From positions 1-64,000 of the forward strand of contig JAFGLF010000014.1 in the NCBI GenBank assembly GCA_016928195.1: DNA of 64,000 nt. Direction: 5' to 3'. Origin of the DNA: Elusimicrobiota bacterium (GTDB taxonomy: Bacteria > Elusimicrobiota > UBA8919). The position numbers and the translations under genes were made by a program. The first letter of the stretch is position 1; each line of letters begins with the position of its first letter. Positions 7,870 through 15,718 of the stretch are shown one piece after another. The notes under the pieces were generated by a model. That model saw only the letters and a program-made list of their open reading frames with translations. It ran no database searches and was not told the DNA's origin.

Positions 7870-9045
7870 TTATAGGTCTCCTCTTTTTCTTGTTGCAAGT
7901 CCTACAGCAACGGCATATTGAGTAAAATTTTTAGGATCTTCGGAGGAAAGAACTAATTCATCCGCTATTTTTGCAAACGGGTTTAATATTTCTACGGGTA
8001 AATGAACCTGTGCAGAAATATATTTATCCAGTCCCGAGAGAAGAGAGCCTCCTCCGCATAAGTATACTTTATTAATTTGTCTTTCTGTAGCTGATTGTGT
8101 CTGATAAAAGTCTATTGATCTTTGACATTCTGCGACAAGTTCCCGTGCTGGTGACATAAGAATTGTCGAAAGCTGCAGTGCCTCGTCGTTTCCCTGTGCA
8201 AGCGCTTCTTCTTTTTCTTCGGGTGTTACAAGGATTCCGAACTTCATTTTCTTTTCCTCGGCAGTTTTCCAGTCAATCTGCAGATTTCGCTGTAATGCTT
8301 TTGTAAAACTTGAAGAAGCAGTAAAAACATCCCTAACTACCCGTGATGTGCCGTCTTCTACGATACTTATATTTGTTGTTGTTGTCCCGCAGTTTATAAC
8401 CAGATATACCTGGTTGAGTTCTTCCTGGGTTGTATTTAATGAAAGTGCGTTTTCGATAGCAAATGAATCAACATCAACCACGACCGGTTTTAGCCCGCAT
8501 TCGATTAAAATATCGATTTTATTCTGTATGATTTCTTTTTTTGCAGCAACCAGAATAGTTTCCATTTTCTGAGCACCGTCTTCTGTTACATCCCCGAGTA
8601 TCTGGAAACTTATATTAACATCCTGAATAGGAAACGGGATAAAAGGTTCGGCTTCGAACTGTATTGTTTTTGCAAGTTGTTCAGGGTTAAGTTTCGGAAG
8701 TTTTACATATCTTACGATTACTGAGTTTCCCGAAACCGATGTAATAACGTCTTTTAATGTAATTTTTTGTTCACTGAAAATTTTTAATATGGCGTCGACT
8801 ACAAGCTGTCTTTTTTCTACCGGGGTAATTTCCGCCATAGCAGGATTGACGGTAGGAACGGAAAAATATCTTAACAGTGTCCATTTATTCCCCACCAGTT
8901 TTAACTGAACAATTTTTACAGAATAACTTCCTATGTCAATCGCAATACTCTCTTTTGGTTTAACAAAAGGAAGTTTTACTTTTTTTAGTTTTGCTAATAT
9001 AGGTTTTAATTGCGGCGGTAGTTCCATAAAAATATCCTTAATCAA
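7870..9045 (-). CDS. pilM: Type IV pilus assembly ATPase-fold protein PilM
   Basis: A 391-residue cytoplasmic actin-like protein. The phosphate-1 motif AIDIGSYSVKIVQLK lies at about 36-50. An SHS2-like insert follows. The second phosphate motif (VINCGTTTTNISIVEDG) is at about 215-231, and the adenosine motif VYLCGGGSLLSGLDKYI at about 328-344. PilM forms a cytoplasmic ring that binds the PilN N-terminal peptide and links the motor to the periplasmic alignment complex. It is the first gene of pilM-N-O-P-Q, behind a consensus promoter at 9110-9138, with an AAGGAT ribosome site just upstream of the ATG. Confidence 0.95.
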   Translation of the reverse strand: MIKDIFMELPPQLKPILAKLKKVKLPFVKPKESIAIDIGSYSVKIVQLKLVGNKWTLLRYFSVPTVNPAMAEITPVEKRQLVVDAILKIFSEQKITLKDVITSVSGNSVIVRYVKLPKLNPEQLAKTIQFEAEPFIPFPIQDVNISFQILGDVTEDGAQKMETILVAAKKEIIQNKIDILIECGLKPVVVDVDSFAIENALSLNTTQEELNQVYLVINCGTTTTNISIVEDGTSRVVRDVFTASSSFTKALQRNLQIDWKTAEEKKMKFGILVTPEEKEEALAQGNDEALQLSTILMSPARELVAECQRSIDFYQTQSATERQINKVYLCGGGSLLSGLDKYISAQVHLPVEILNPFAKIADELVLSSEDPKNFTQYAVAVGLATRKRGDL

Positions 9046-9109
9046 GATACATAGTATTATCTAACATTATCTATATTATGCTTGTACCAAGATTTACTAA
9101 TATTACATA

Positions 9110-9138
9110 ATTATAAAGTATTTTTAAAGAATTGTCAA
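9110..9138 (-). promoter_or_regulatory. Sigma-70 promoter for pilMNOPQ
   Basis: TTGACA (9133-9138), 17-bp spacer, TATAAT (9110-9115) on the minus strand, a perfect hexamer match. Predicted start near 9103 gives a leader of about 58 nt before pilM. Confidence 0.85.
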
Positions 9139-9229
9139 GGGTTTTTTTAAACCATACAGCAAACTACTTGTTTTTTTACGTGATAGAATTGATTTTTGGC
9201 AAGAAGGCAGGTAAAATCAAGGTCTTTCA

Positions 9230-9817
9230 TTAAAGTTTAAAAGTTATGGGAGAAATTTTCGAAGCGTTTGATAGTTCCTCAATTTTATTTATGACTAACG
9301 TTCTATCTTTTTCTATAGTCATTTTTCTTTCCCTTATGATTTTTAATATTTCATTTATCTGTACCCGTGTTTTTTCCCGAAACTCTTCGTCCGCGAGAAG
9401 TTTAAGTCTGAGATTTGAAATCATAGTGTTAAATGCAGTTTCAAGTTCTTTTAATTCATCCTTTTCCCTTAAACAGAATGTTTTTGTAAGGTCACCCTCG
9501 GAAATAATATTTAACAGTGTTTTCTCAAGCCTGTAAATAGGTCCGGCAATCCTATGGGAAAAATAAATTGATATAAAAGCAATAAACACCATAAAAATAA
9601 AAAACTTTGCTCCTATCAAAATGTGGAAAAAAGTTATATCCTGCTTAAGTCCTTCCACAAAAGCAACTCTCTGATATATTGTTTTTGCCGTATAATAAAT
9701 ATCCCATTCAACCAGGATAACCATAAGAATGAGCATGCCGATAATCATCAGTGTGTATTTGAATTGAAATTTTTTGTTAACTAGAATTTTTTTTCTTTGA
9801 GGAGCAGCCGTTTTCAT
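9230..9817 (-). CDS. HAMP-domain membrane protein without output domain
   Basis: A 195-residue inner-membrane protein. Two hydrophobic segments lie at about 22-42 (TLMIIGMLILMVILV) and 66-86 (ILIGAKFFIFMVFIAFISIYF), with only about 23 residues between them, too short for a sensor domain. A HAMP linker follows at about 87-137 (HRIAGPIYRLEKTLLNI, then EKDELKELETAFNTMI). The tail is a predicted coiled coil of about 55 residues. No histidine-kinase, cyclase or methyl-accepting output domain is present. It is the last gene of the hemerythrin-DUF362-HAMP operon (25-bp gap). HAMP-only proteins may pass membrane signals to a partner; here the partner is unknown. Confidence 0.75.
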   Translation of the reverse strand: MKTAAPQRKKILVNKKFQFKYTLMIIGMLILMVILVEWDIYYTAKTIYQRVAFVEGLKQDITFFHILIGAKFFIFMVFIAFISIYFSHRIAGPIYRLEKTLLNIISEGDLTKTFCLREKDELKELETAFNTMISNLRLKLLADEEFREKTRVQINEILKIIRERKMTIEKDRTLVINKIEELSNASKISPITFKL

Positions 9818-9842
9818 AAGTATCTCCCATTTTTAAAGGTTT

Positions 9843-11000
9843 TTAACTAAAAAGTCTTTTGATATTTCTTAATAATATAAAAATCCTGATAAACAGAGAA
9901 TGCTTTATTGCTACTGCATTTTCAGGACAAAGTTCATTACAGCAAAGGCATAGTATACACTTAGATTTATCAACCCTGGGGATTTCATAGAGTTTAATTG
10001 CATTTGTAGGACAGCTTTTTATGCATATTTTGCATTTTGTACATTTTTGTTTATCCATTACCGGTACGGCAGAAACAAATTTTCCTAAGAATTTTGCAAA
10101 AGGTTTTGGTATTAGATAGAGATAAAAATTTTCCGGTATGCTGAAATCTTTTAATTTTACGCTGTTCAGATTTTCGCCTGCAATGTTTATTTTTTTTATA
10201 TTGTTGCATCCGAGTCCCAGACTTGCAGCCGAATTCAGATAATATAATTTTTTTAAATCACATCCTGCTATTTCACCCATCACGGTATCGAGAGCAACGG
10301 AATCGGAAGAGGCCATAATCAACCCTATCTTTCTCGGGGTTCCTGAACCAGGACCGTCGCCTTCCATGCCGACCACGGCATCCATAATTGAAAGTTTGGG
10401 TTTCACTATTGCAAAAATATCAACAATAACTTCTGAAATTTCATCCGGGTGAGTGGCAATTTTATGGTACATTGATTTCCTTAACCCGGGCACACAGCCG
10501 TATGTATTTTTTATCGCCCCGGTAAGAAAAACAAGATTGTGTGTTTTGAATTTAGGTACGGAAATCACACAGTCGTATTCAATACACGGTTTTGCTATTT
10601 CTATTGTTTTAAGCATTTTGTTGTTCGGGTTTTCGGAAGGTATAAAAACGGTCCCTGTTTTTTCAAAAAATAACATCTCACAGTTCTCTTCCTCGCAAAC
10701 TTTTCCTATTCCGCTTTTTTGCCAGACTTTTTCCGCACCCCCTATCGCACCTCCCGGACTTTCTCCAACAGCCGGTATTGCTCCTGCGTTTTTAACAATT
10801 CTTATTATTGCCCTGACAACTTCCGGGTGCGTGGTTACGGCTTTATCGGGAGTTTTTGCGGAAAGAATGTTTGGTTTTATAAGAATACGCTGACCGCTCT
10901 TAAAGAATTTTTCAGTGCCGCCGATAAGTCTTATGGCTTCTTTTATCGAGGCTTCGGCATTTTGATATGAGTTACATTTTATAAGCGATACAGTCGGCAT
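9843..11000 (-). CDS. DUF362 protein with C-terminal 2[4Fe-4S] ferredoxin domain
   Basis: A 385-residue protein. The DUF362 domain spans about 1-290 and includes ILIKPNILSAKTPDKAVTTH near residue 40 and VPKFKTHNLVFLTGAIKN near 150, both typical of the family. A bacterial-type ferredoxin domain at about 315-365 carries two four-cysteine motifs, CTKCKICIKSCP and CILCLCCNELCP, for two [4Fe-4S] clusters. A short hydrophobic C-terminal segment (LFIRIFILLRNI) could touch the membrane. DUF362 function is not well established; such proteins are treated as Fe-S oxidoreductase-like. Its ATG overlaps the hemerythrin stop as TAATG, so the two are translationally coupled. A shared redox or oxygen-response role is inferred. 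Confidence 0.88.
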   Translation of the reverse strand: MPTVSLIKCNSYQNAEASIKEAIRLIGGTEKFFKSGQRILIKPNILSAKTPDKAVTTHPEVVRAIIRIVKNAGAIPAVGESPGGAIGGAEKVWQKSGIGKVCEEENCEMLFFEKTGTVFIPSENPNNKMLKTIEIAKPCIEYDCVISVPKFKTHNLVFLTGAIKNTYGCVPGLRKSMYHKIATHPDEISEVIVDIFAIVKPKLSIMDAVVGMEGDGPGSGTPRKIGLIMASSDSVALDTVMGEIAGCDLKKLYYLNSAASLGLGCNNIKKINIAGENLNSVKLKDFSIPENFYLYLIPKPFAKFLGKFVSAVPVMDKQKCTKCKICIKSCPTNAIKLYEIPRVDKSKCILCLCCNELCPENAVAIKHSLFIRIFILLRNIKRLFS

Positions 11001-11482
11001 TAAACCTCTAAATATTTAAAATATAAATCTTCAAATTCTCTGTAGTTTTCCGGTTTGAAAAGAGATTTGATTAACGGGAACAGTTTTTCATCCTCTTTTT
11101 TAGCATGTGATATCAGGGATTCAATTATGTCATGAGATGTTTTTATAAAGTTTTCTCTCGAATCGTATGATTGAAGTTTAGAATGTTTTTTTGCTATTTT
11201 TTCAAATTCTACAAGTTTATCCAAAATAGGTCTATGTTCCAGCTCGATTTCGGTTAGGATTTTCTGTTTATCCTGAGGAAGCACTTTTTTTAATACAGGA
11301 AACAGAACCCGCTCCTCCAATATGAAATGTTGCCTTGCCTCTCTGTTAAAAAAATCGGATACTTTAACAACATTATCCCAGATAAAGGCATCGCTGTCAA
11401 TCATTCTGATAAGTTTGTTCAGTATATCAAGCTGTTCCTTTATACCGGTATGTTGCGCCACAAGTTTTTCAATGACGTCCAT
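11000..11482 (-). CDS. Hemerythrin HHE-domain protein
   Basis: A 160-residue four-helix-bundle protein. Histidine/glutamate ligands typical of hemerythrin-like domains are visible: HTGIKEQ near residue 11, HFILEERVLFP near 52, HRPILDKL near 83 and HAKKEDEKLFP near 127. These would bind a non-heme diiron centre used for oxygen or NO sensing, iron storage or Fe-S repair. It is the first gene of an operon with the DUF362 ferredoxin and the HAMP protein, behind a TTGACT-17-TAAAAT promoter. A G-rich ribosome site (AAGGGGGG) lies upstream of the ATG. Proteins in this family include YtfE/RIC-type repair factors and oxygen sensors; which of these applies cannot be decided from sequence. Confidence 0.85.
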   Translation of the reverse strand: MDVIEKLVAQHTGIKEQLDILNKLIRMIDSDAFIWDNVVKVSDFFNREARQHFILEERVLFPVLKKVLPQDKQKILTEIELEHRPILDKLVEFEKIAKKHSKLQSYDSRENFIKTSHDIIESLISHAKKEDEKLFPLIKSLFKPENYREFEDLYFKYLEV

Positions 11483-11509
11483 AGCCCATACCCCCCTTCC
11501 CGCCAGTTG

Positions 11510-11527
11510 ATCCGCCGGCCGGCGGAT
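11510..11527. repeat. 18-bp perfect GC palindrome
   Basis: ATCCGCCGGCCGGCGGAT. A close relative, AATCCGCCGGCTGGCGG, lies at 11760-11776 and CCGCCGCGGCGG near 12321, so this is a recurring GC hairpin motif. Confidence 0.7.
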
Positions 11528-11549
11528 TATGAAGTTCTAAAGAGATTAA

Positions 11550-11578
11550 ATTTTATCAGATTGATTATGGAAAGTCAA
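11550..11578 (-). promoter_or_regulatory. Sigma-70 promoter for hemerythrin operon
   Basis: On the minus strand TTGACT (11573-11578), 17-bp spacer, TAAAAT (11550-11555). The -35 hexamer lies at the edge of the 41-bp palindromic repeat (GGGGTTGAC). Confidence 0.6.
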
Positions 11579-11613
11579 CCCCGTATAAATCCCTTTGGGA
11601 TTCTTCGGGGTCA
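11574..11613. repeat. About 41-bp dispersed palindromic element, copy 1
   Basis: Element bounded by GTCAACCCCG and CGGGGTCAA with an inner ATCCCTTTGGGAT hairpin. An almost identical copy in reverse orientation (about one substitution and one inserted base) lies at 28972-29012, where it forms the 3' end of pdxA. Confidence 0.85.
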
Positions 11614-11710
11614 ACCCCGCCCCGCACCAGAACAAGTTCGGTACGGGGCAGGCCCCGCCCTGTATCGCGGCGCCTGCCCGCCTGTGGCGGGAAGCCTCTG
11701 GTGCAGGGAA

Positions 11711-11739
11711 TTGATTTAATTAGAATAATTTTGTATACT
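11711..11739 (+). promoter_or_regulatory. Candidate promoter for the Nudix gene
   Basis: TTGATT (11711-11716), 17-bp spacer, TATACT (11734-11739). It precedes the ATG at 11813 with a leader of about 65 nt that carries a GATGAGGTAAT ribosome site. Confidence 0.5.
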
Positions 11740-11812
11740 AATTACGGATTGCACGGATAAATCCGCCGGCTGGCGGAACGGATAACACAGATTTTAATAC
11801 CGATGAGGTAAT

Positions 11813-12217
11813 ATGAAAGAATTTTCGGCAGGCGGCGTGGTGATGAAAGATAAAAAACTTTTACTCATTAGAGTGAAAAATTTATCAGGCAGAATCGTCT
11901 GGACATTCCCGAAGGGACATATAGAAAAAGGTGAATCGGTAAAGACAACTGCATTGAGAGAGGTAAGAGAGGAGACAGGTTTTATATGCAGGATAGTTAA
12001 ACCCCTGGGTGATACCCGGTATAGTTTCAAAAGAGGAAATAAATTCGTTAATAAAAAAGTGGTATGGTTTTTAATGGTGCCGTTAAAAAAGATAGCAGAA
12101 CATGATTTTGAGGTTTTAAAAACCATGTGGGTCGGTGCGGATATTGTGAAAAAATATCTAAAATATCCGTCCGACTTAAAGCTTATAAGTAAACTTGGAG
12201 AGACTGGGCAGAGATAA
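11813..12217 (+). CDS. Nudix hydrolase
   Basis: A 134-residue single-domain Nudix protein. The complete box GX5EX7REUXEEXGU is present at about residues 35-57 (GHIEKGESVKTTALREVREE then TGF), which binds divalent metal and hydrolyses nucleoside-diphosphate-linked substrates. The N-terminus, KEFSAGGVVMKDKKLLLIRV, resembles diadenosine polyphosphate (Ap4A) hydrolases and other small housecleaning Nudix enzymes, but substrate cannot be told from sequence. It stands alone between a repeat-rich divergent region and gatB, about 170 bp upstream of gatB. Confidence 0.88.
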   Translation: MKEFSAGGVVMKDKKLLLIRVKNLSGRIVWTFPKGHIEKGESVKTTALREVREETGFICRIVKPLGDTRYSFKRGNKFVNKKVVWFLMVPLKKIAEHDFEVLKTMWVGADIVKKYLKYPSDLKLISKLGETGQR

Positions 12218-12222
12218 AATCA

Positions 12223-12251
12223 TTGAAAAATCAGTTTTTGAACGATATACC
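12223..12251 (+). promoter_or_regulatory. Candidate promoter upstream of gatB
   Basis: TTGAAA (12223-12228), 17-bp spacer, TATACC (12246-12251). A weaker match than the others; it would place GC-rich hairpins in the gatB leader. Confidence 0.35.
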
Positions 12252-12345
12252 CGCCTGCCCGCTCCGCTCTCGCTTGAGCGAGGCGAGCCGTCGTCGGGCA
12301 GGGATGTTTTTAACTGGGTCCGCCGCGGCGGACGAGGCGGCATCG
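12247..12345. repeat. GC-rich hairpin cluster between Nudix gene and gatB
   Basis: CCCGCCTGCCCG pairs roughly with CGTCGGGCAGGG; inside lies CTCGCTTGAGCGAG, and downstream CCGCCGCGGCGG. The motif GCCGTCGTC(G/A)GGC at 12287 recurs inside the glgE C-terminus near 53894. Much higher GC than the flanking genes. Confidence 0.6.
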
Positions 12346-12389
12346 TCTAGTGAAAAAATTCGATTTTTCAATAAATCTGGAGGGGCTGG

Positions 12390-13847
12390 GTGAATTACGA
12401 GACTGTTATAGGTTTAGAGGTTCATGTTCATTTGAAGACAAAGTCAAAACTTTTCTGCGGTTGTTCCACGGAATTCGGCGGAGAACCGAATTCAAATATC
12501 TGTCCTGTATGCACGGGTCAGCCCGGAGTTCTTCCTGTTTTAAACCGGAAAGCGGTGGAATTTGCCGTTCTTACCGGTCTTGCAACCAACTGTAAAATAG
12601 CAGAACATTCCGTTTTTGCCCGTAAGAACTATTTTTATCCGGATCTTCCTAAGAACTATCAGATTTCACAGTATGAACTGCCATTATGTGAGAAAGGTTT
12701 TTTGGAAATAGGAGTTAACGGCAAAACGAAAAGAATAGGAATTACAAGGATACATCTGGAAGAGGATGCAGGGAAGCTTCTTCATGCTATAGGCTCCAGG
12801 AAACTTGACTATTCACTTGTTGATTTTAACAGAACAGGCATTCCTTTGCTGGAAATCGTTTCGGAGCCTGAGATGGCTTCTCCGGAAGAGGCATATCAGT
12901 ATCTGACAAACCTTAAGTCCATCCTTCAGTATATAGGTATTTCCGACTGTGATATGGAAAAGGGTTCACTGAGATGTGATGCAAATGTATCCATTCGTCC
13001 TGCCGGTGAAAAGAAATTCGGAGTAAAAGTTGAACTTAAAAATATGAATTCATTTAAGGCGGTTCGTGAAGCTTTAGGTTACGAAATAGGGAGGCAGTGT
13101 GATGCATTGAATACGGGTGAAAAAATCATTCAGGAAACACGCTTATGGGATGAGGATTCCGGTACAACCAGTTCCATGCGTTCTAAGGAGGAGTCCCACG
13201 ATTACAGGTATTTTCCGGAACCCGACCTTGTACCATTACAAATTGATGAAAAATACAAAGACCTGATTATGAAAGGTTTAGTGGAACTCCCGGATGTAAG
13301 AAAAAAAAGATTCGTTGAAAAATTCGGGCTTTCCGGTTATGACGCCGAAGTATTGACTTCCGAAAAAGCGTTGGCCGATTATTTTGAAAAAAGCCTTTCA
13401 CTGCTCACTGCTCACTGCTCGCCGCTTACCGCGGCAAAGCCGCTCTCCAACTGGATTACAACCGAACTTTTGGGAAAGCTAAATGCCGAAAATAAAAATA
13501 TTTCTTCCTCCCCCATCTCTTTCGAACAACTTGCCGAACTGATAAAACTCATAACTGACGGTACAATTTCAGGAAAGATTGCAAAAACCGTTTTTGAACA
13601 GATGTTTAAAAACGGAAAGAATGCCTCGGAGATTGTTAAAGAGCAGGGACTTGTTCAGATCTCAGACCAAAAAGAAATAGAAAAATTGGTCGATGAAGCG
13701 ATTGCAGGGAATCAGAAAGCGGTTCAGGAATATAAAAGCGGTAAACAGCAGGCAATCGGGGCATTGGTAGGTGCAGTTATGAAAAAGTCCGGAGGCAAGG
13801 CCAACCCGAAACTTGTTAATGATATACTAAGAAAAAAAATAAAATAG
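12390..13847 (+). CDS. gatB: Asp-tRNA(Asn)/Glu-tRNA(Gln) amidotransferase subunit B
   Basis: A 485-residue GatB. It starts at GTG (12390) with a good ribosome site CTGGAGGGG 5 bases upstream, and the N-terminus NYETVIGLEVHVHLKTKSKL is canonical. GatB activates and transamidates mischarged tRNA within GatCAB. The Zn-binding cysteines CGCS and CPVCTGQPG, and the motif YRYFPEPDL (about residue 272), are present. The C-terminal YqeY-like tail ends GGKANPKLVNDILRKKI. gatC and gatA are not adjacent. Oddity: residues about 335-350 (SLSLLTAHCSPLTAA) are encoded by a CTGCTCACTGCTCACTGCTC repeat related to the signal-peptide repeats, in the linker before the helical/tail domains, where length variation is tolerated. 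Confidence 0.96.
   Translation: MNYETVIGLEVHVHLKTKSKLFCGCSTEFGGEPNSNICPVCTGQPGVLPVLNRKAVEFAVLTGLATNCKIAEHSVFARKNYFYPDLPKNYQISQYELPLCEKGFLEIGVNGKTKRIGITRIHLEEDAGKLLHAIGSRKLDYSLVDFNRTGIPLLEIVSEPEMASPEEAYQYLTNLKSILQYIGISDCDMEKGSLRCDANVSIRPAGEKKFGVKVELKNMNSFKAVREALGYEIGRQCDALNTGEKIIQETRLWDEDSGTTSSMRSKEESHDYRYFPEPDLVPLQIDEKYKDLIMKGLVELPDVRKKRFVEKFGLSGYDAEVLTSEKALADYFEKSLSLLTAHCSPLTAAKPLSNWITTELLGKLNAENKNISSSPISFEQLAELIKLITDGTISGKIAKTVFEQMFKNGKNASEIVKEQGLVQISDQKEIEKLVDEAIAGNQKAVQEYKSGKQQAIGALVGAVMKKSGGKANPKLVNDILRKKIK
13399..13430. repeat. CTGCTCA microrepeat inserted in gatB
   Basis: Three to four copies of ACTGCTC in the gatB frame, same family as in the porV-like, pilP and rlmD-like genes but here in a cytoplasmic enzyme. 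Confidence 0.75.
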
Positions 13848-13859
13848 AATAACAAGAAT

Positions 13860-15638
13860 ATGTTAACTATGTTAACACCTAAAGATTATACCGTAAGAGA
13901 AAAACGCGGTTATAAAACCGTTATAGAAATGATTGAAAACAGCTGCCGTATATACGGTAAAAAGATAGCTATGCAGATTAACCGTGCCGGCGTCTACCAG
14001 AAGTATACCTATGAAGAAGTGTGGAATAATCTGGACAATATAGCAAAGGCGCTTGTTAAAGATCATTTTACATCCGGAGACAGGGCTGCCGTATACGCAG
14101 AAAACAGGCCGGAATGGGGTATGGCTTATCTGGGTATATCAAGAGCCGGCGGTATTGTTGTTCCCCTGGATGCCCAGTTAAGCGTAAGCGAACTCGAGCA
14201 TATTATTATTCATTCGGGTGTCAAAGTGGTATTTGTCTCCGGAAAATATATTGAAAACATCATGGAAATTTCCGGCAGTGTAAGAAGTTTAAAAAAAACA
14301 ATATGTTTTGATTCTGTAAGTGAAGATACCGGAATAACCACATTAGTTAAATTTTTAAAGACCGGAGAAGAGTCCCGCATACATCTTCCCCATAAACCGA
14401 AACCCGACGATAGTATTTCCATACTTTATACTTCAGGTACTACAGGAGTTTCAAAGGGTGTAATGCTTACCCAAAAAAATATAATCGTTGATATCGACCT
14501 TGCCGGGCAGATGATTCGTTTTGATGAAAATGATACATTTCTTTCGGTTTTGCCGATTCATCATATATTCGAATGTACATGCGGATTTCTTCTTCCTTTA
14601 TACGGCGGATGCGCCATCACCTATGCCGATAGTTTAAAATCGAAAAGTATTATTAACTGTATAAAGGAAACAAAGGTAACCATTATGCTGGGTGTACCGC
14701 TTTTGTTTGAAAAGCTCTGTAACGGCATAATAAAAGCAGTAAAAGAAAAATCATTGCCTGTCAGGACAATTTTTAAATCATGTATATGTATGGTTAACTT
14801 AACAAAAAAACTTATGAATAAAAAAATCGGGCATTCCGTTTTTAAGAATTTACGCGAAAAAGCAGGGCTGTCATCAATAAGATTTTTTGTGAGCGGCGGA
14901 GGCCCGCTCAGAGAAGATGTTGCTGAGATATTTGATAATTTAGGACTGACGATCCTTCAGGGCTACGGTCTCACAGAAACCTCCCCCATGGTCAGCCTGA
15001 GTACGGAGAAATATCTTAATTATTATTCTGTCGGCCTGCCTTTACCTGAAATCGAAGTTAAAATAGATGAGCCCGGTACAGATGGTATAGGAGAGATTTT
15101 AATTAAAGGTCCTATAGTGATGAAAGGCTATTACAAAAATCCGGAAGCAACAAATGAAGTTTTAAAGAACGGCTGGTTTTATACCGGGGATTTGGGGTAT
15201 ATTGACAAAAAAGGTTTTATGCATATTACAGGAAGGAAAAAGGATGTTATAGTCACATCCGGAGGCAAAAATGTCTATCCTGAGGAACTGGAATTTAAAC
15301 TGGATACTTCAGAGTTTATAGCAGAGTCACTGGTTTACGGAATGCATGTTTCGGAAAAAGACAGAGGCGAAAAAATTTACGCTATAATTGTGCCGGATTA
15401 TGAAGCAATAGATTTATACGGACAGAAAACAGGCAGAAGTTTTGACAGTGAGCAGGAAATACAGACGCTGATAAACCATGAAGTTAAAAGGATAGATTCG
15501 ATACTGCCTGTTTATAAAAGAATTTCAGGATTTAAGATCCATTCCGAAGAGCTGATTAAAACATCCACAAAGAAAATCAAGAGATATTTATACCTCGAAA
15601 AACTGATACCTGTCAGTAAGCATAAAAGAAATAAATAA
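13860..15638 (+). CDS. Long-chain acyl-CoA synthetase (AMP-forming)
   Basis: A 592-residue ANL-superfamily enzyme that adenylates a fatty acid and transfers it to CoA. The P-loop-like motif YTSGTTGVSKGVMLTQKN is at about residues 192-209, the A5-type motif GYGLTETSPMVS near 372, and YTGDLGYIDKKGF near 442. The C-terminal lysine region GKNVYPEELEF follows. Overall order and length match bacterial FadD-like/long-chain fatty-acid:CoA ligases. It begins 12 bp after gatB and is probably co-transcribed with it. The encoded start has two possible ATGs (MLTMLTPKDY). Substrate chain length cannot be read from sequence. Confidence 0.9.
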   Translation: MLTMLTPKDYTVREKRGYKTVIEMIENSCRIYGKKIAMQINRAGVYQKYTYEEVWNNLDNIAKALVKDHFTSGDRAAVYAENRPEWGMAYLGISRAGGIVVPLDAQLSVSELEHIIIHSGVKVVFVSGKYIENIMEISGSVRSLKKTICFDSVSEDTGITTLVKFLKTGEESRIHLPHKPKPDDSISILYTSGTTGVSKGVMLTQKNIIVDIDLAGQMIRFDENDTFLSVLPIHHIFECTCGFLLPLYGGCAITYADSLKSKSIINCIKETKVTIMLGVPLLFEKLCNGIIKAVKEKSLPVRTIFKSCICMVNLTKKLMNKKIGHSVFKNLREKAGLSSIRFFVSGGGPLREDVAEIFDNLGLTILQGYGLTETSPMVSLSTEKYLNYYSVGLPLPEIEVKIDEPGTDGIGEILIKGPIVMKGYYKNPEATNEVLKNGWFYTGDLGYIDKKGFMHITGRKKDVIVTSGGKNVYPEELEFKLDTSEFIAESLVYGMHVSEKDRGEKIYAIIVPDYEAIDLYGQKTGRSFDSEQEIQTLINHEVKRIDSILPVYKRISGFKIHSEELIKTSTKKIKRYLYLEKLIPVSKHKRNK

Positions 15639-15670
15639 TATGAAAATATTATGTTTTTAAAAATTTTTTT

Positions 15671-15698
15671 GGAACTTTTTGGCTGATAAGGTGTCTGT
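15671..15698 (+). promoter_or_regulatory. Sigma-E/ECF-like promoter for alpha-2-macroglobulin gene
   Basis: GGAACTT (15671-15677), 15-bp spacer, GTCTGT (15693-15698). This is the spacing and nearly the sequence of the E. coli sigma-E promoter layout (GAACTT-15-GTCTGA). No convincing sigma-70 promoter was seen in the same gap. Transcription would start around 15704, just before the AAGAGGTGAT ribosome site. Confidence 0.5.
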
Positions 15699-15718
15699 AT
15701 GGGTAAGAGGTGATAATA

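Larger units (their letters stand above)
11483..11812. other. Divergent intergenic region rich in palindromes
   Basis: This 330-bp gap separates the leftward hemerythrin operon from the rightward Nudix gene. It holds a perfect 18-bp palindrome ATCCGCCGGCCGGCGGAT (11510-11527), the hemerythrin promoter (11550-11578), the 41-bp palindromic element shared with pdxA (11574-11613), a GC-rich block of hairpins (11610-11705), the Nudix promoter (11711-11739) and CACGGATAA/CACAGATT repeats (11745-11800). No gene is supported here. Confidence 0.7.

Noticed and set aside
11574-11613. Rho-independent terminator
   Set aside because: It is palindromic but lacks a following T run on either strand; the near-identical copy at pdxA lies in coding and promoter DNA, so it is better called a dispersed element.
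12330-12400. tRNA-like start (GGCATCGTCTAGTG) ahead of gatB
   Set aside because: The motif resembles the D-arm of a tRNA but no anticodon arm, T-loop (GTTCRANNC) or matching acceptor stem follows.
12350-12595. Possible gatC upstream of gatB
   Set aside because: The frame overlaps gatB out of phase and has no GatC features; gatC must be elsewhere.
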